A DNA stretch of 5,200 nt from Chloroflexota bacterium (GTDB lineage: Bacteria > Chloroflexota > Anaerolineae > Caldilineales > Caldilineaceae): contig QEUY01000521.1 of NCBI GenBank assembly GCA_003577365.1, positions 1 to 5,200 of the forward strand. Reading direction: 5' to 3'. Below are positions 1-5,170 of this stretch, one piece after another; within the stretch, counting starts at the first letter, position 1; each line of letters starts with the position of its first letter. The notes beneath the pieces were generated by a model, which saw only the letters and a program-made list of their open reading frames with translations, had not been told where the DNA came from and ran no database searches. The position numbers and the translations under genes are program-made.

Positions 1-969
1 GATCAGGCTCATCTGGGCGGCGTCGATGCGCGCCAGGTCAAGCACGTCGTTGACCAGCCCCTGCAGATGGTGTGCGTTGCGATAGACGATGCGCAGGTCG
101 CGCAGATAGGCAGGGGGCAGGGCTGCGCCGTAGTACTCCGGCGATTCCACCATCAGCTCGGCAAAGCCGACCACGAGGTTGAGCGGGGTGCGCAGTTCAT
201 GGCTGATAGTCTGGGCGAAGTACTGCTTAACGCGGCGGCCCTCCTCCGCCTGGTCGCGCGCCACGGCCAGCAAGCCGTTGAGTCGGCGCAGCCGGTAGTG
301 AGCTTCGTCGAGGGCCTTGAGGACGCGCTGCAGTTCGGCCTGCCGCTCGCGCGCCAGCGTCTCGTTGAGATGCGCCTGGGCATAGGCCGACGAGAGCCAG
401 GTGAGCGCGGTATAGAGGTTGTGGGCGGCCAGCCAGGCGGAGATAGCGGCGAGCGCGGTGATGGCGCTGGAGAGCAGGGGCGTGACGGCCCACAGCGTGC
501 CGCCCAAGCCGTAGCGGTTGAGCAGCGCGATCAGCGTGAGGGCGAGCAGCGCATTGGCCAGGGCCAGCCAGCGGTTGAAGATCACGCTGGCAAAGATCAC
601 GGGCAGCAAAAACAGATAGGCGCCTTCGGGCCTGGCCAAGGCGAGCATGCCGCAGGCCGCGGCCCCATGCACACCCACGCCAAAGCCATAGCGCGCCAGG
701 CGCGGCCGGCGGCGGCTGCCTAAGAGCGCCAGCAGCGAGGCGCCGGCCAGCGCTGCCGTGCCCAGCCAACTGGCGCCGGGGGCATGCGCGCCGGTCACCG
801 GCCAGATCAGCAGGATCAGACAGCCATAGCCGATGCTGCCGGTGACCCAGCCCAACCGCGTGAGCGCGCCGGCGCGCAGCCGGGCGAGGTCATCCTGCAG
901 GGGGCCAGGCGGGGCAGGGGGCGCGGCGCGGGCGGCGGCGATCCAGCGCAAAGCGGCGGGTGTTGGCAT
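1..969 (-). CDS. Membrane sensor histidine kinase, N-terminal 323 aa (C-terminus beyond left edge)
   Basis: The frame is open from ATG 969 to the window edge. TCCTCC at 979-984 reads as GGAGGA on the minus strand, nine bases before this ATG, which fixes the start. After a short Arg/Pro-rich cytoplasmic N-terminus come about six hydrophobic segments (roughly residues 42-58, 66-83, 93-110, 113-130, 131-146, 150-180) with very short loops, so there is no sizeable extracytoplasmic sensor domain. A charged helical linker of coiled-coil type follows (about 200-250, starting TLARERQAELQRVLKALDEA). The HisKA domain then begins with the H-box TISHELRTPL, where His257 (codon 201-199) is the predicted autophosphorylation site. 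The second HisKA helix is seen in LVNDVLDLARID (about 306-317). In this family the kinase passes phosphate from ATP to a response regulator; the ATP-binding N, G1 and G2 boxes should lie beyond base 1. Signal and partner regulator are unknown. The domain call is secure. Confidence 0.93.
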   Translation of the reverse strand, partial: MPTPAALRWIAAARAAPPAPPGPLQDDLARLRAGALTRLGWVTGSIGYGCLILLIWPVTGAHAPGASWLGTAALAGASLLALLGSRRRPRLARYGFGVGVHGAAACGMLALARPEGAYLFLLPVIFASVIFNRWLALANALLALTLIALLNRYGLGGTLWAVTPLLSSAITALAAISAWLAAHNLYTALTWLSSAYAQAHLNETLARERQAELQRVLKALDEAHYRLRRLNGLLAVARDQAEEGRRVKQYFAQTISHELRTPLNLVVGFAELMVESPEYYGAALPPAYLRDLRIVYRNAHHLQGLVNDVLDLARIDAAQMSLI

Positions 970-1034
970 AGGTGCGATTCCTCCACACAAGCGTCCGGGC
1001 GGGGCGCGGGCGAATACCGGTTGGCGGCGGCGTC

Positions 1035-1053
1035 GGGTAGAATTGGGTAGAAT
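1035..1053. repeat. Short tandem direct repeat in the kinase leader
   Basis: GGGTAGAAT occurs twice with a 10-bp period (1035-1043 and 1045-1053). A second pair, CCTATTG at 1080-1086 and 1091-1097, has an 11-bp period. Both lie between the candidate promoter and the kinase ribosome binding site. Helical-turn spacing would suit a DNA-binding regulator, but two short pairs could arise by chance. Confidence 0.35.
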
Positions 1054-1142
1054 CGCAGCCTGCTCGATTCGCCCATTTGCCTATTGCTATCCTATTGATC
1101 CGCCAGCTAAGTCTGCGTGGCTGGCTCTCCCTGCGCGAAAGT

Positions 1143-1148
1143 ATTATA
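1143..1148 (-). promoter_or_regulatory. Candidate -10 box for the histidine kinase gene
   Basis: A perfect TATAAT reads on the minus strand at 1148-1143, a striking AT-rich island in GC-rich DNA, between the transporter remnant stop and the kinase start. It would give a leader of about 165 nt. No good TTGACA-like -35 box is found 16-18 bases upstream, and the opposite strand also reads TATACT here, so direction is uncertain. Confidence 0.35.
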
Positions 1149-1165
1149 CTCTCTGTCGCAAGCCC

Positions 1166-1713
1166 TTAGTCGAATGCAAAGGGGGTGAGGTTCGTCTCGT
1201 CGTCATAGGCGTCGACGTCCTCGACGCGCTTGAGGTGGCCGACGACGAGATAGGTGAGCGGCGTGGCGGCGACCTCGTAGAGCGACTGGCCGAGCACGGC
1301 GCTGAGCAGCGCTGGCGCGGCCATGGAGCCGCCAAAGGCGATGGTAATAAAGACCGACGAGTCAAGACCCTGACCGATGACGGCCGGCCCTGGGTCCACA
1401 CCTTCATCTTGGCCAGCACGCTGCTGTTGGCGAACTCGCCGACGAGATAGGCGGCAAAGCTCGCCAGCAGCAGCCGCGGGGTGAAGCCGAGAATGGCGTC
1501 AAACGCCGCCTGCTCCTGCCACAAGGCTGGCGCCGGCACGCTGCCGGCGATCCAGATGGCGAGCACGGCCAGGAGGTTGCCCGCAAAGCCCAGCCAGATG
1601 GCGCGCCGCGCGTAGCGGTAACCGTAGACTTCGGTGAGGACATCCCCCAAGATATAGCTGATGGGAAAGATGACGACGCCGGCGGGCACAACCAGCGGCC
1701 CCACGGCGATCGG
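1166..1713 (-). pseudogene. yhhQ: Queuosine precursor transporter (YhhQ/VUT family), broken: 5' truncated, internal deletion plus frameshift
   Basis: Members of this family are inner-membrane proteins of about 220 aa that import queuosine precursors such as preQ0/preQ1. The 5' part (frame through 1704 to about 1384) carries the hallmark stretch PISYILGDVLTEVYGYRYAR, then hydrophobic helices and a YLVGEFANSSVLAKMKVWTQ segment. The 3' part is in another frame (about 1384 to stop TAA 1168-1166): VIGQGLDSSVFITIAF, LYEVAATPLTYLVV, then a typical family ending DAYDDETNLTPF. Between KVWTQGR and VIGQGLDS the family usually has about a dozen more residues (a W-x-R-T-x-G-S-T type segment), so roughly 35-40 bases are missing at 1384-1390 and the frame changes. 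Homology starts only at LPIAVGPLVVPAG (about 1712); the start codon and first helix are absent. The 5' edge abuts the opposite-strand NurA fragment. Without the frame change the left part would run on out of frame to 1144. Identity is confident; pseudogene status assumes the assembly is right. Confidence 0.85.
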
Positions 1714-2468
1714 AAGGCGGCAGCAAGGAGCGCAAAGATTTTATCGATATTGTGCGCATCACGGGCGAACTGCTGGCCGGGCTGTCGGCCCTGGAGCGCA
1801 CACCGGATCTGCGCGTCTTGATGTTTCACGGCCCGCTGGTCTATCTGGTGGGCAGCTATGCCGGTCATACCCCGTTCACCGAGACAGACATCGATCTCTT
1901 CCTACGCCAATACGCCACCGACCCAGCGGTCGGGCGCAGCCTGAAGGAGGAATTTCTGCACCAGGCGCGGCTGGAGATCTACCCCAGGATGACCGACCGC
2001 TCGGAGCAATGGATTGAACACCGCCTGTTCGAACCGCTGGCCTGGCTCTCCTTTCTCTATCGGCGCTTGCTGCATACGGCGCGCCAGCGCACGCCGCCGA
2101 CCCTGATTGCCGGCGTGGTCGAGCGCGGCAGCCTGAGAGAGTTTAGCGAAACCGTTCTGCTCGAACGGGTCTTTCGCGGGCTGCGCGCCAAAAACCGCAG
2201 CCACTACTTCAATGAGATGTATGGCCGAACCGACCTGACTTCGCCCAAGGCGCTGCTCGACCGCCTCGGCTACGAGGACGCGCTGCTCATGGCGATGCTG
2301 CTCCGCCCCGGCGAATATTCCGAGCCTTGGCAGGTCGACAAGTTTGACGGGCTGCGGCGGGGCACGGTGGCGCTGCCCGGCGTCCCTAGGGAAGAAACGG
2401 TGCGCTTTGACGCTCTGCGTCCAGGGCCTTTTGGCTTTCCGCGCGTGCGCGCCTGTTATTTGCACGTC
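1713..2468 (+). pseudogene. NurA-like nuclease domain, internal fragment without N- and C-termini
   Basis: The reading frame gives about 250 residues of coherent protein, from SKERKDFIDIVRITGELLAG to FGFPRVRACYLHV. The order of blocks resembles NurA nucleases, which act with HerA in DNA end processing: a LMFHGPLVYLVG strand (counterpart of the family D-G-x-L block), a TLIAGVVERGS block, then a late FPRVRACYLHV strand. The N-terminal D-G-S metal-binding motif and the C-terminal G-Y-P/A-H block expected of the family are not present. There is no start codon before the homology begins; the first possible start is GTG 1752, inside it. The frame stays open to TAG 2667-2669, but after about 2468 its residues (CRVGATVWSHRW onward) look like out-of-frame sequence overlying the next gene. 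No HerA gene is visible. The NurA assignment comes from remembered family patterns and is moderately sure; truncation at both ends is clearer. Confidence 0.6.
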
Positions 2469-2785
2469 TGCCGGGTCGGGGCGACCGTCTGGTCGCACAG
2501 ATGGGGAGTTGGCGCGGGCGTGAACTCGATGGCGAGGAGTTGCGCCTGCTGGCGGCGTGTGTCTGCCCTGCCTGTCAGAAATTTGGTCTGGACGGGCTGC
2601 GCGCCAACCGGATCGAAGGCTTCTGCAATCGGGCGACGCACAATCTCTGGGTGTTGCTGCAAGAGTTAGAGGCCGTGGAGCAGCGGCTGGCCGATGGCAG
2701 CTATGCCGGCTGGTATGCGGGCCACTTGGACAATTCGATCGATTTGCCGCTGGTGCAGCAGGCGGTTCGGATGGCAGTTCTATAG
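2468..2785 (+). pseudogene. tRNA-guanine transglycosylase superfamily, C-terminal zinc-binding fragment
   Basis: From about 2468 the coherent frame reads LPGRGDRLVAQMGSWRGREL, continuing to TAG 2783-2785; the first ATG is at 2501 (94 aa). It shows the TGT zinc site: CVCPAC (C-x-C-x-x-C; cysteine codons 2558, 2564 and 2573) and a histidine in RATHNLW (codon 2639), 21 residues after the last cysteine, matching the family's Cys3-His order with the typical H-N-L. The tail WYAGHLDNSIDLPLVQQAV is not that of classic bacterial Tgt. It recalls an atypical TGT-like paralogue; a DpdA-type DNA-modifying relative is possible but unproven. TGT enzymes swap guanine for a 7-deazaguanine base in nucleic acid. 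The catalytic barrel, including the active-site aspartates, is missing, so this piece cannot be an active enzyme by itself. The fragment is fused out of frame to the NurA remnant, and its stop overlaps the convergent small gene by six bases. Confidence 0.72.
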
Positions 2786-3025
2786 CCCTGCCTGGCGCAC
2801 GCAGACCAGCACCACCCCCAACCCGTGCAGCCGCCGGATCAGGCCGACTAGCCCGGCCTGGTCGGTGATGATCTGGAGCAGCGTGGTCTCCTCCCCGGCC
2901 GCGGGCCGGACCTCTACCGCGCCCGCCTCTGTGAACCAGGCGACGTTGATCGCGCCCCGGACTGTGATCTCATAGCGGTTCTGGGCATCGAGAGTCTGCG
3001 AAGCCAGGTCGGGCGGCTGTCCCAC
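2780..3025 (-). CDS. Small conserved-looking protein of unknown function (81 aa)
   Basis: The start GTG 3025 is supported by AAGGA six bases upstream; no ATG lies in frame. After about 17 poorly structured residues there is a compact domain: RYEITVRGAINVAWFTEAGA, then GEETTLLQIITDQAGLVGLI, then RRLHGLGVVLVCVRQ. The strand-helix-strand rhythm, with an amphipathic helix DQAGLVGLIRRLHGLG followed by a final strand, resembles small proteins remembered from Chloroflexota genomes that carry a T-D-Q-A-x-L-x-G-x-L signature, all without known function. No signal peptide, membrane segment or metal-binding cluster is seen. It is the only complete, undamaged gene in the window. It is convergent with the TGT remnant, the stops overlapping by six bases, and no terminator fits between them. 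No function is assigned. Confidence 0.7.
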   Translation of the reverse strand: MGQPPDLASQTLDAQNRYEITVRGAINVAWFTEAGAVEVRPAAGEETTLLQIITDQAGLVGLIRRLHGLGVVLVCVRQAGL

Positions 3026-3080
3026 GCGTGATCCTTATCTGGCCCAAGGCGCGGCCCGGCCGAAAGATGCGGAGAGATTC

Positions 3081-3099
3081 ACCGCAAAGGGCGCAAAGA
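3081..3099. repeat. Dispersed-repeat-type motif CACCGCAAAG...GCAAAG
   Basis: ACCGCAAAGGGCGCAAAGA contains GCAAAG twice, nine bases apart. This resembles an intergenic sequence remembered as recurring across many bacterial genomes, including Chloroflexota. Only one copy is in the window, so its repetitive nature is recalled, not shown. The short open frame across it on the minus strand is not a gene. Confidence 0.45.
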
Positions 3100-3112
3100 A
3101 GAGAGAAAGCAG

Positions 3113-3195
3113 AGCGAAGCAGAGAGACCCTTCGCCGCTGCGGCTCAGGGTGACACGCCTCTGTCATGCTGAGCAAAGCGAAGCAGCTCTCTGCT
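3113..3195. repeat. REP-like inverted repeat forming a long hairpin
   Basis: Two related half-elements face each other. On the minus strand one begins TGTCACCCTGAGC and runs into GCGAAGGGTCTCTCTGC; on the plus strand the other begins TGTCATGCTGAGC and runs into GCGAAGCAGCTCTCTGC. The core arms 3143-3155 and 3162-3174 pair over 13 positions with one mismatch and one G-T, around the loop CGCCTC (3156-3161). Further imperfect pairing extends outwards through GCGAAG and CTCTCTGCTTC. Both half-elements resemble sequences widely dispersed in environmental bacterial genomes. It lies just past the hydrolase stop, where such a hairpin could protect the mRNA 3' end or weaken read-through; it lacks a T-tract, so it is not a classic terminator. 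Confidence 0.7.
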
Positions 3196-3216
3196 TCTGC
3201 CCCCACTCCCCACTCG

Positions 3217-4793
3217 CTAGCCTACGGGCGCAGGGCGCGGCCAGCGCACGCCGCGGCGCAGGCGGCGCACCGCCCACACGACACCCAAGAAGAGCAGCGC
3301 GGGCAGCACGATCAGCGCCGTCACCAGCAGCTTGGCCACCACGGTCAGGCTCAGGCGCGGCGTGAACGAGAGCGGCTCGTAGACATAGGCCGACGTATCC
3401 GCCACGCCGCTATCGTAATAGCGGGTGATCATCCGCTCGAAGGCCGCGGGCTGGATCGTGTACACATCGCCCACATGGCTGAACTCCGGCAGCAGCACCG
3501 TCTGCGCCTGGTGATAGTAGGGCTTGGCCTCGTCCAAGGCGGTGGGCGGCGTGGAGAAATCCAGGGCGCCGTTGACCAGCAGCATCTCCACATCGCTCTC
3601 CTGAAAGCGGCGCAGCGCCGCGGGGATCGGCTCGATGGGCCAGGCCGCCGCCATGGGCCAGATCCACTCGGAGAGGGGCGCGCCCATGATCGACTCCCCC
3701 AGCCCCACGCTGTCGATCCCGCCATAGGCCTCCAGGTCGGCCGTGCCGCCCTTGTTGAGCGAATCGCCGTAGACCGGCTGGTCTGCGGGCAGCATCCACG
3801 GCCGGAGGGGTCGCCCGCGGCCGCGGCCAGATAGGCATCGAAGACCAGCGGCATCATGGGGTTGGACATGAACAAGAAGTGCGCGCCCATGCGCACCGTA
3901 TCGGGGTCGATGCGAAAGAGCAGCCAGCGGTCCGGCATGGTGTGGTTGACCGTGTACATCGTCTGGGCAAAATCAGCGGTGCGGCGGCTGCAGGCCGCAT
4001 CCTGGCGGCACAGCTCGGCGATCCGCCCGATCATCTGGTCAAAGACGGCCGGGTCCCAGACAAAGTGGCCGGGGGTGTTGACGCCGATCAGCACCAGCCG
4101 GCGCAGGCTGGCGGGGTGCAGATAGGCATAGATCTGGGCAATGCGCGTGCCGTAGCTCTCGCTGAAGAGATGGATGCGCGCATAGCCCAACGCCTTGCGC
4201 GCCGCCTCCAGATCTTCCACGACCCCGGGGATCGTATAGCCCGCCAGGTCAACGCCGGCGGCTTGATGGGCCGCGGCGCACGCTTGGGCCGCCGCCACAT
4301 AGCCGGCGCGCGCCGTCTCGCTGAAGGCGTCGCGGCCGATGTGGGCTTTCATCAGGCGGTTGACTTCCGGACAGGCGAGCGTGACCGTGCCTTCCACCCC
4401 GCGATAGCCCACCATCACCACGTCGTGGCGGGCCAGCAGCCACGCCGGCGGTTCCCAGGAGAGGTTGGGGCCGCCGGGGCCGCCCACCAGCCAGAAGACA
4501 GGCTCGGCCGGCTCCGGCCCGCGCGCCGGGATGCGCACCACCGGCAGCGCGATCAGGCGCGCTCCCTCCTTGGCCCAGTTCTCCGGCACGACCAGCGTGG
4601 CGCACTCGGCGGCGTAGATGGCCTTGCTGCCCGCCGGTTGGAAGTCGCAGGCGGCCAGGCCGGCCAGGTCGCCGGGCCGCGCGCCCGGGGGCACGCTGAG
4701 GGCCGGGGCGGCGGCGCGGCAGCCCCCAAGCAACAGCGCGCCCAAAAGCAGGAGGGCGATCCAAACTACTTGAGTGTTCAGCTTGGCGTGCAT
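3217..4793 (-). pseudogene. Lipoprotein alpha/beta hydrolase (tripeptidyl aminopeptidase-like), one-base frameshift near 3800
   Basis: ATG 4793 is preceded by AGGAAGAG. The protein starts with a lipoprotein signal peptide ending LLLGGC (Cys25 would be lipidated). Hydrolase landmarks follow: VFWLVGGPGGPN (99-110, oxyanion region), DVVMVGYRG (124-132) and the nucleophile elbow FSESYGTR with Ser213. The frame holds to Gly331 (codon 3803-3801), then reads nonsense such as RGCCPQTSRS. Coherent protein resumes in another frame from Trp at 3798: WMLPADQPVYGDSLNKGG, then NGALDFSTP (acid Asp), FSHVGD (His) and a C-terminal membrane helix (LLVTALIVLPALLFLGVVWAV) with a basic tail, stop TAG 3219-3217. 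Only two bases separate the frames where a codon is needed, so one base has been lost within GGCCGTGG. Repaired, it would be about 525 aa with both ends anchored at the membrane. The triad fits an exported peptidase or esterase of the TAP/proline iminopeptidase group; the substrate is unknown. One lost base in a G/C-rich run could be a sequencing error, in which case the gene is intact. Confidence 0.85.
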
Positions 4794-4839
4794 GGGCTCT
4801 CTTCCTTTGGTTCCTCAACCGTCCATCGCATGATCACAC

Positions 4840-4918
4840 GTAGGGGCGGCCCCCTGTGGCCGCCCGCCGCCTACATCCGGACAGGCCCCCGTGCCTGTCC
4901 CGACCATGTGTAGGCGGC
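4840..4918. repeat. Composite GC-rich repeat with two hairpins (GTAGGGGC family type)
   Basis: Hairpin 1: GGGCGGCC (4844-4851), loop CCCTGT, GGCCGCCC (4858-4865), perfect over eight pairs. Hairpin 2: GGACAGGC (4879-4886), loop CCCCGT, GCCTGTCC (4893-4900), also perfect over eight pairs. Hairpin 2 is enclosed by a perfect 10-bp outer stem, GCCGCCTACA (4866-4875) with TGTAGGCGGC (4909-4918). GTAGG at 4840-4844 can also pair with CCTAC at 4870-4874, so alternative folds exist. The two hairpins share stem length and a near-identical six-base loop. The design recalls GTAGGGGC-stem-CCC(C/T)GTG repeats scattered in Chloroflexota and cyanobacterial intergenic DNA; this is from memory. Confidence 0.65.
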
Positions 4919-4942
4919 AACATCCCACATGGCCCTCCGCAT

Positions 4943-4958
4943 TGTCCGGCCTCGGACA
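4943..4958. repeat. Small inverted repeat TGTCCG-gcct-CGGACA
   Basis: A perfect 6-bp stem with a four-base loop, immediately before an A-tract (4960-4965). On the plus strand it lacks a T-tract, so it is not a terminator for plus transcripts. It may be part of the neighbouring repeat block or the distal edge of the minus-strand terminator region. Confidence 0.4.
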
Positions 4959-4959
4959 T

Positions 4960-4985
4960 AAAAAAGCACCACATGTTCATGTGGT
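4960..4985 (-). terminator. Candidate intrinsic terminator for the gene ending at 5171
   Basis: On the minus strand ACCACATG, AA, CATGTGGT form a stem of seven to eight pairs with a small loop, followed after GC by six T residues (A-tract 4960-4965 on the plus strand). It lies about 190 bases past the minus-strand stop at 5171. It would also shield the downstream hydrolase gene from read-through. The stem is not GC-rich and the loop is tight, so its strength is unknown. Confidence 0.5.
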
Positions 4986-5014
4986 TTGTTCATGTGGTTT
5001 GTTCATGTGGTTTG
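4976..5014. repeat. Three perfect tandem copies of a 13-bp unit
   Basis: TTCATGTGGTTTG is repeated exactly at 4976-4988, 4989-5001 and 5002-5014. An inverted copy of its core, ACCACATG, lies just left at 4968-4975. On the minus strand, three ACCACATG copies are followed by one CATGTGGT, so any of the three could act as the first arm of the terminator stem. The unit is AT-richer than its surroundings. Confidence 0.9.
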
Positions 5015-5070
5015 TGCATAGGGTTGCTGGATGGGGGTGCGCGGCAAGGACCTGTCTGCAACGTCGCGCG

Positions 5071-5135
5071 CGTGCCTGTCATGCTGCGCCACAAGAATGA
5101 TAGAACGCGTGTCAAAATGACAGATTGCCGGCACG
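5071..5135. repeat. Interrupted inverted repeat
   Basis: CGTGCC (5071-5076) pairs with GGCACG (5130-5135), and CTGTCAT (5076-5082) with ATGACAG (5117-5123). A competing small hairpin TGTCA-aaa-TGACA sits at 5110-5122. It begins 36 bases left of the incoming minus-strand stop and ends before it. No T-tract is attached, and function is unknown. Confidence 0.35.
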
Positions 5136-5170
5136 TCCGGGGATCTAGGTGATTGTGCGTGGCGCGGCGC

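Larger units (their letters stand above)
4794..5170. other. 377-bp intergenic region without a credible gene
   Basis: The region separates the hydrolase start from the next minus-strand stop. It holds the hydrolase ribosome binding site at its left end, the composite GC-rich hairpins, the small inverted repeat, the likely terminator, the 13-bp tandem triplet and an interrupted inverted repeat. Open frames across it translate the repeats and have low-complexity or Cys/His-scattered products without domain character. No clear -10/-35 pair for the hydrolase gene was found. Confidence 0.7.

Noticed and set aside
67..723. 218-aa plus-strand open frame
   Set aside because: It lies antisense to the histidine kinase, is Gly/Arg/Gln-rich without domain character, and the minus-strand frame carries clear HisKA motifs.
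227..769. 180-aa minus-strand open frame within the kinase
   Set aside because: It is another frame of the same strand with Arg/Ala/Pro-rich nonsense; the true frame is open from 969 to the edge.
1404..1868. 154-aa minus-strand frame across the 1713 junction
   Set aside because: It runs across transporter DNA in the wrong frame and antisense to the NurA fragment; no family features.
1902..2498. 198-aa minus-strand open frame
   Set aside because: It is antisense to the NurA-like coding sequence and has no recognisable motif; typical GC-rich shadow frame.
3143..3174. Intrinsic terminator of the hydrolase gene
   Set aside because: The hairpin is strong but has no T-tract on the minus strand side, so it is reported as a repeat and not as a terminator.
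2970..3206. 78-aa minus-strand frame containing HPEPQRRRVS
   Set aside because: This is the familiar false translation of an intergenic dispersed repeat, partly overlapping a better-supported gene.
3879..4913. 344-aa plus-strand open frame
   Set aside because: It is antisense to the hydrolase, rich in Arg/Ala/Gly/His, and runs into intergenic repeats; no domains.
4976..5014. CRISPR array
   Set aside because: The units are 13 bp with no spacers between them, so it is a simple tandem repeat.
4856..5152. 98-aa plus-strand frame with repeated MWFVHVV-like segments
   Set aside because: The product only translates hairpins and the 13-bp tandem repeat; no plausible ribosome binding site or domain.
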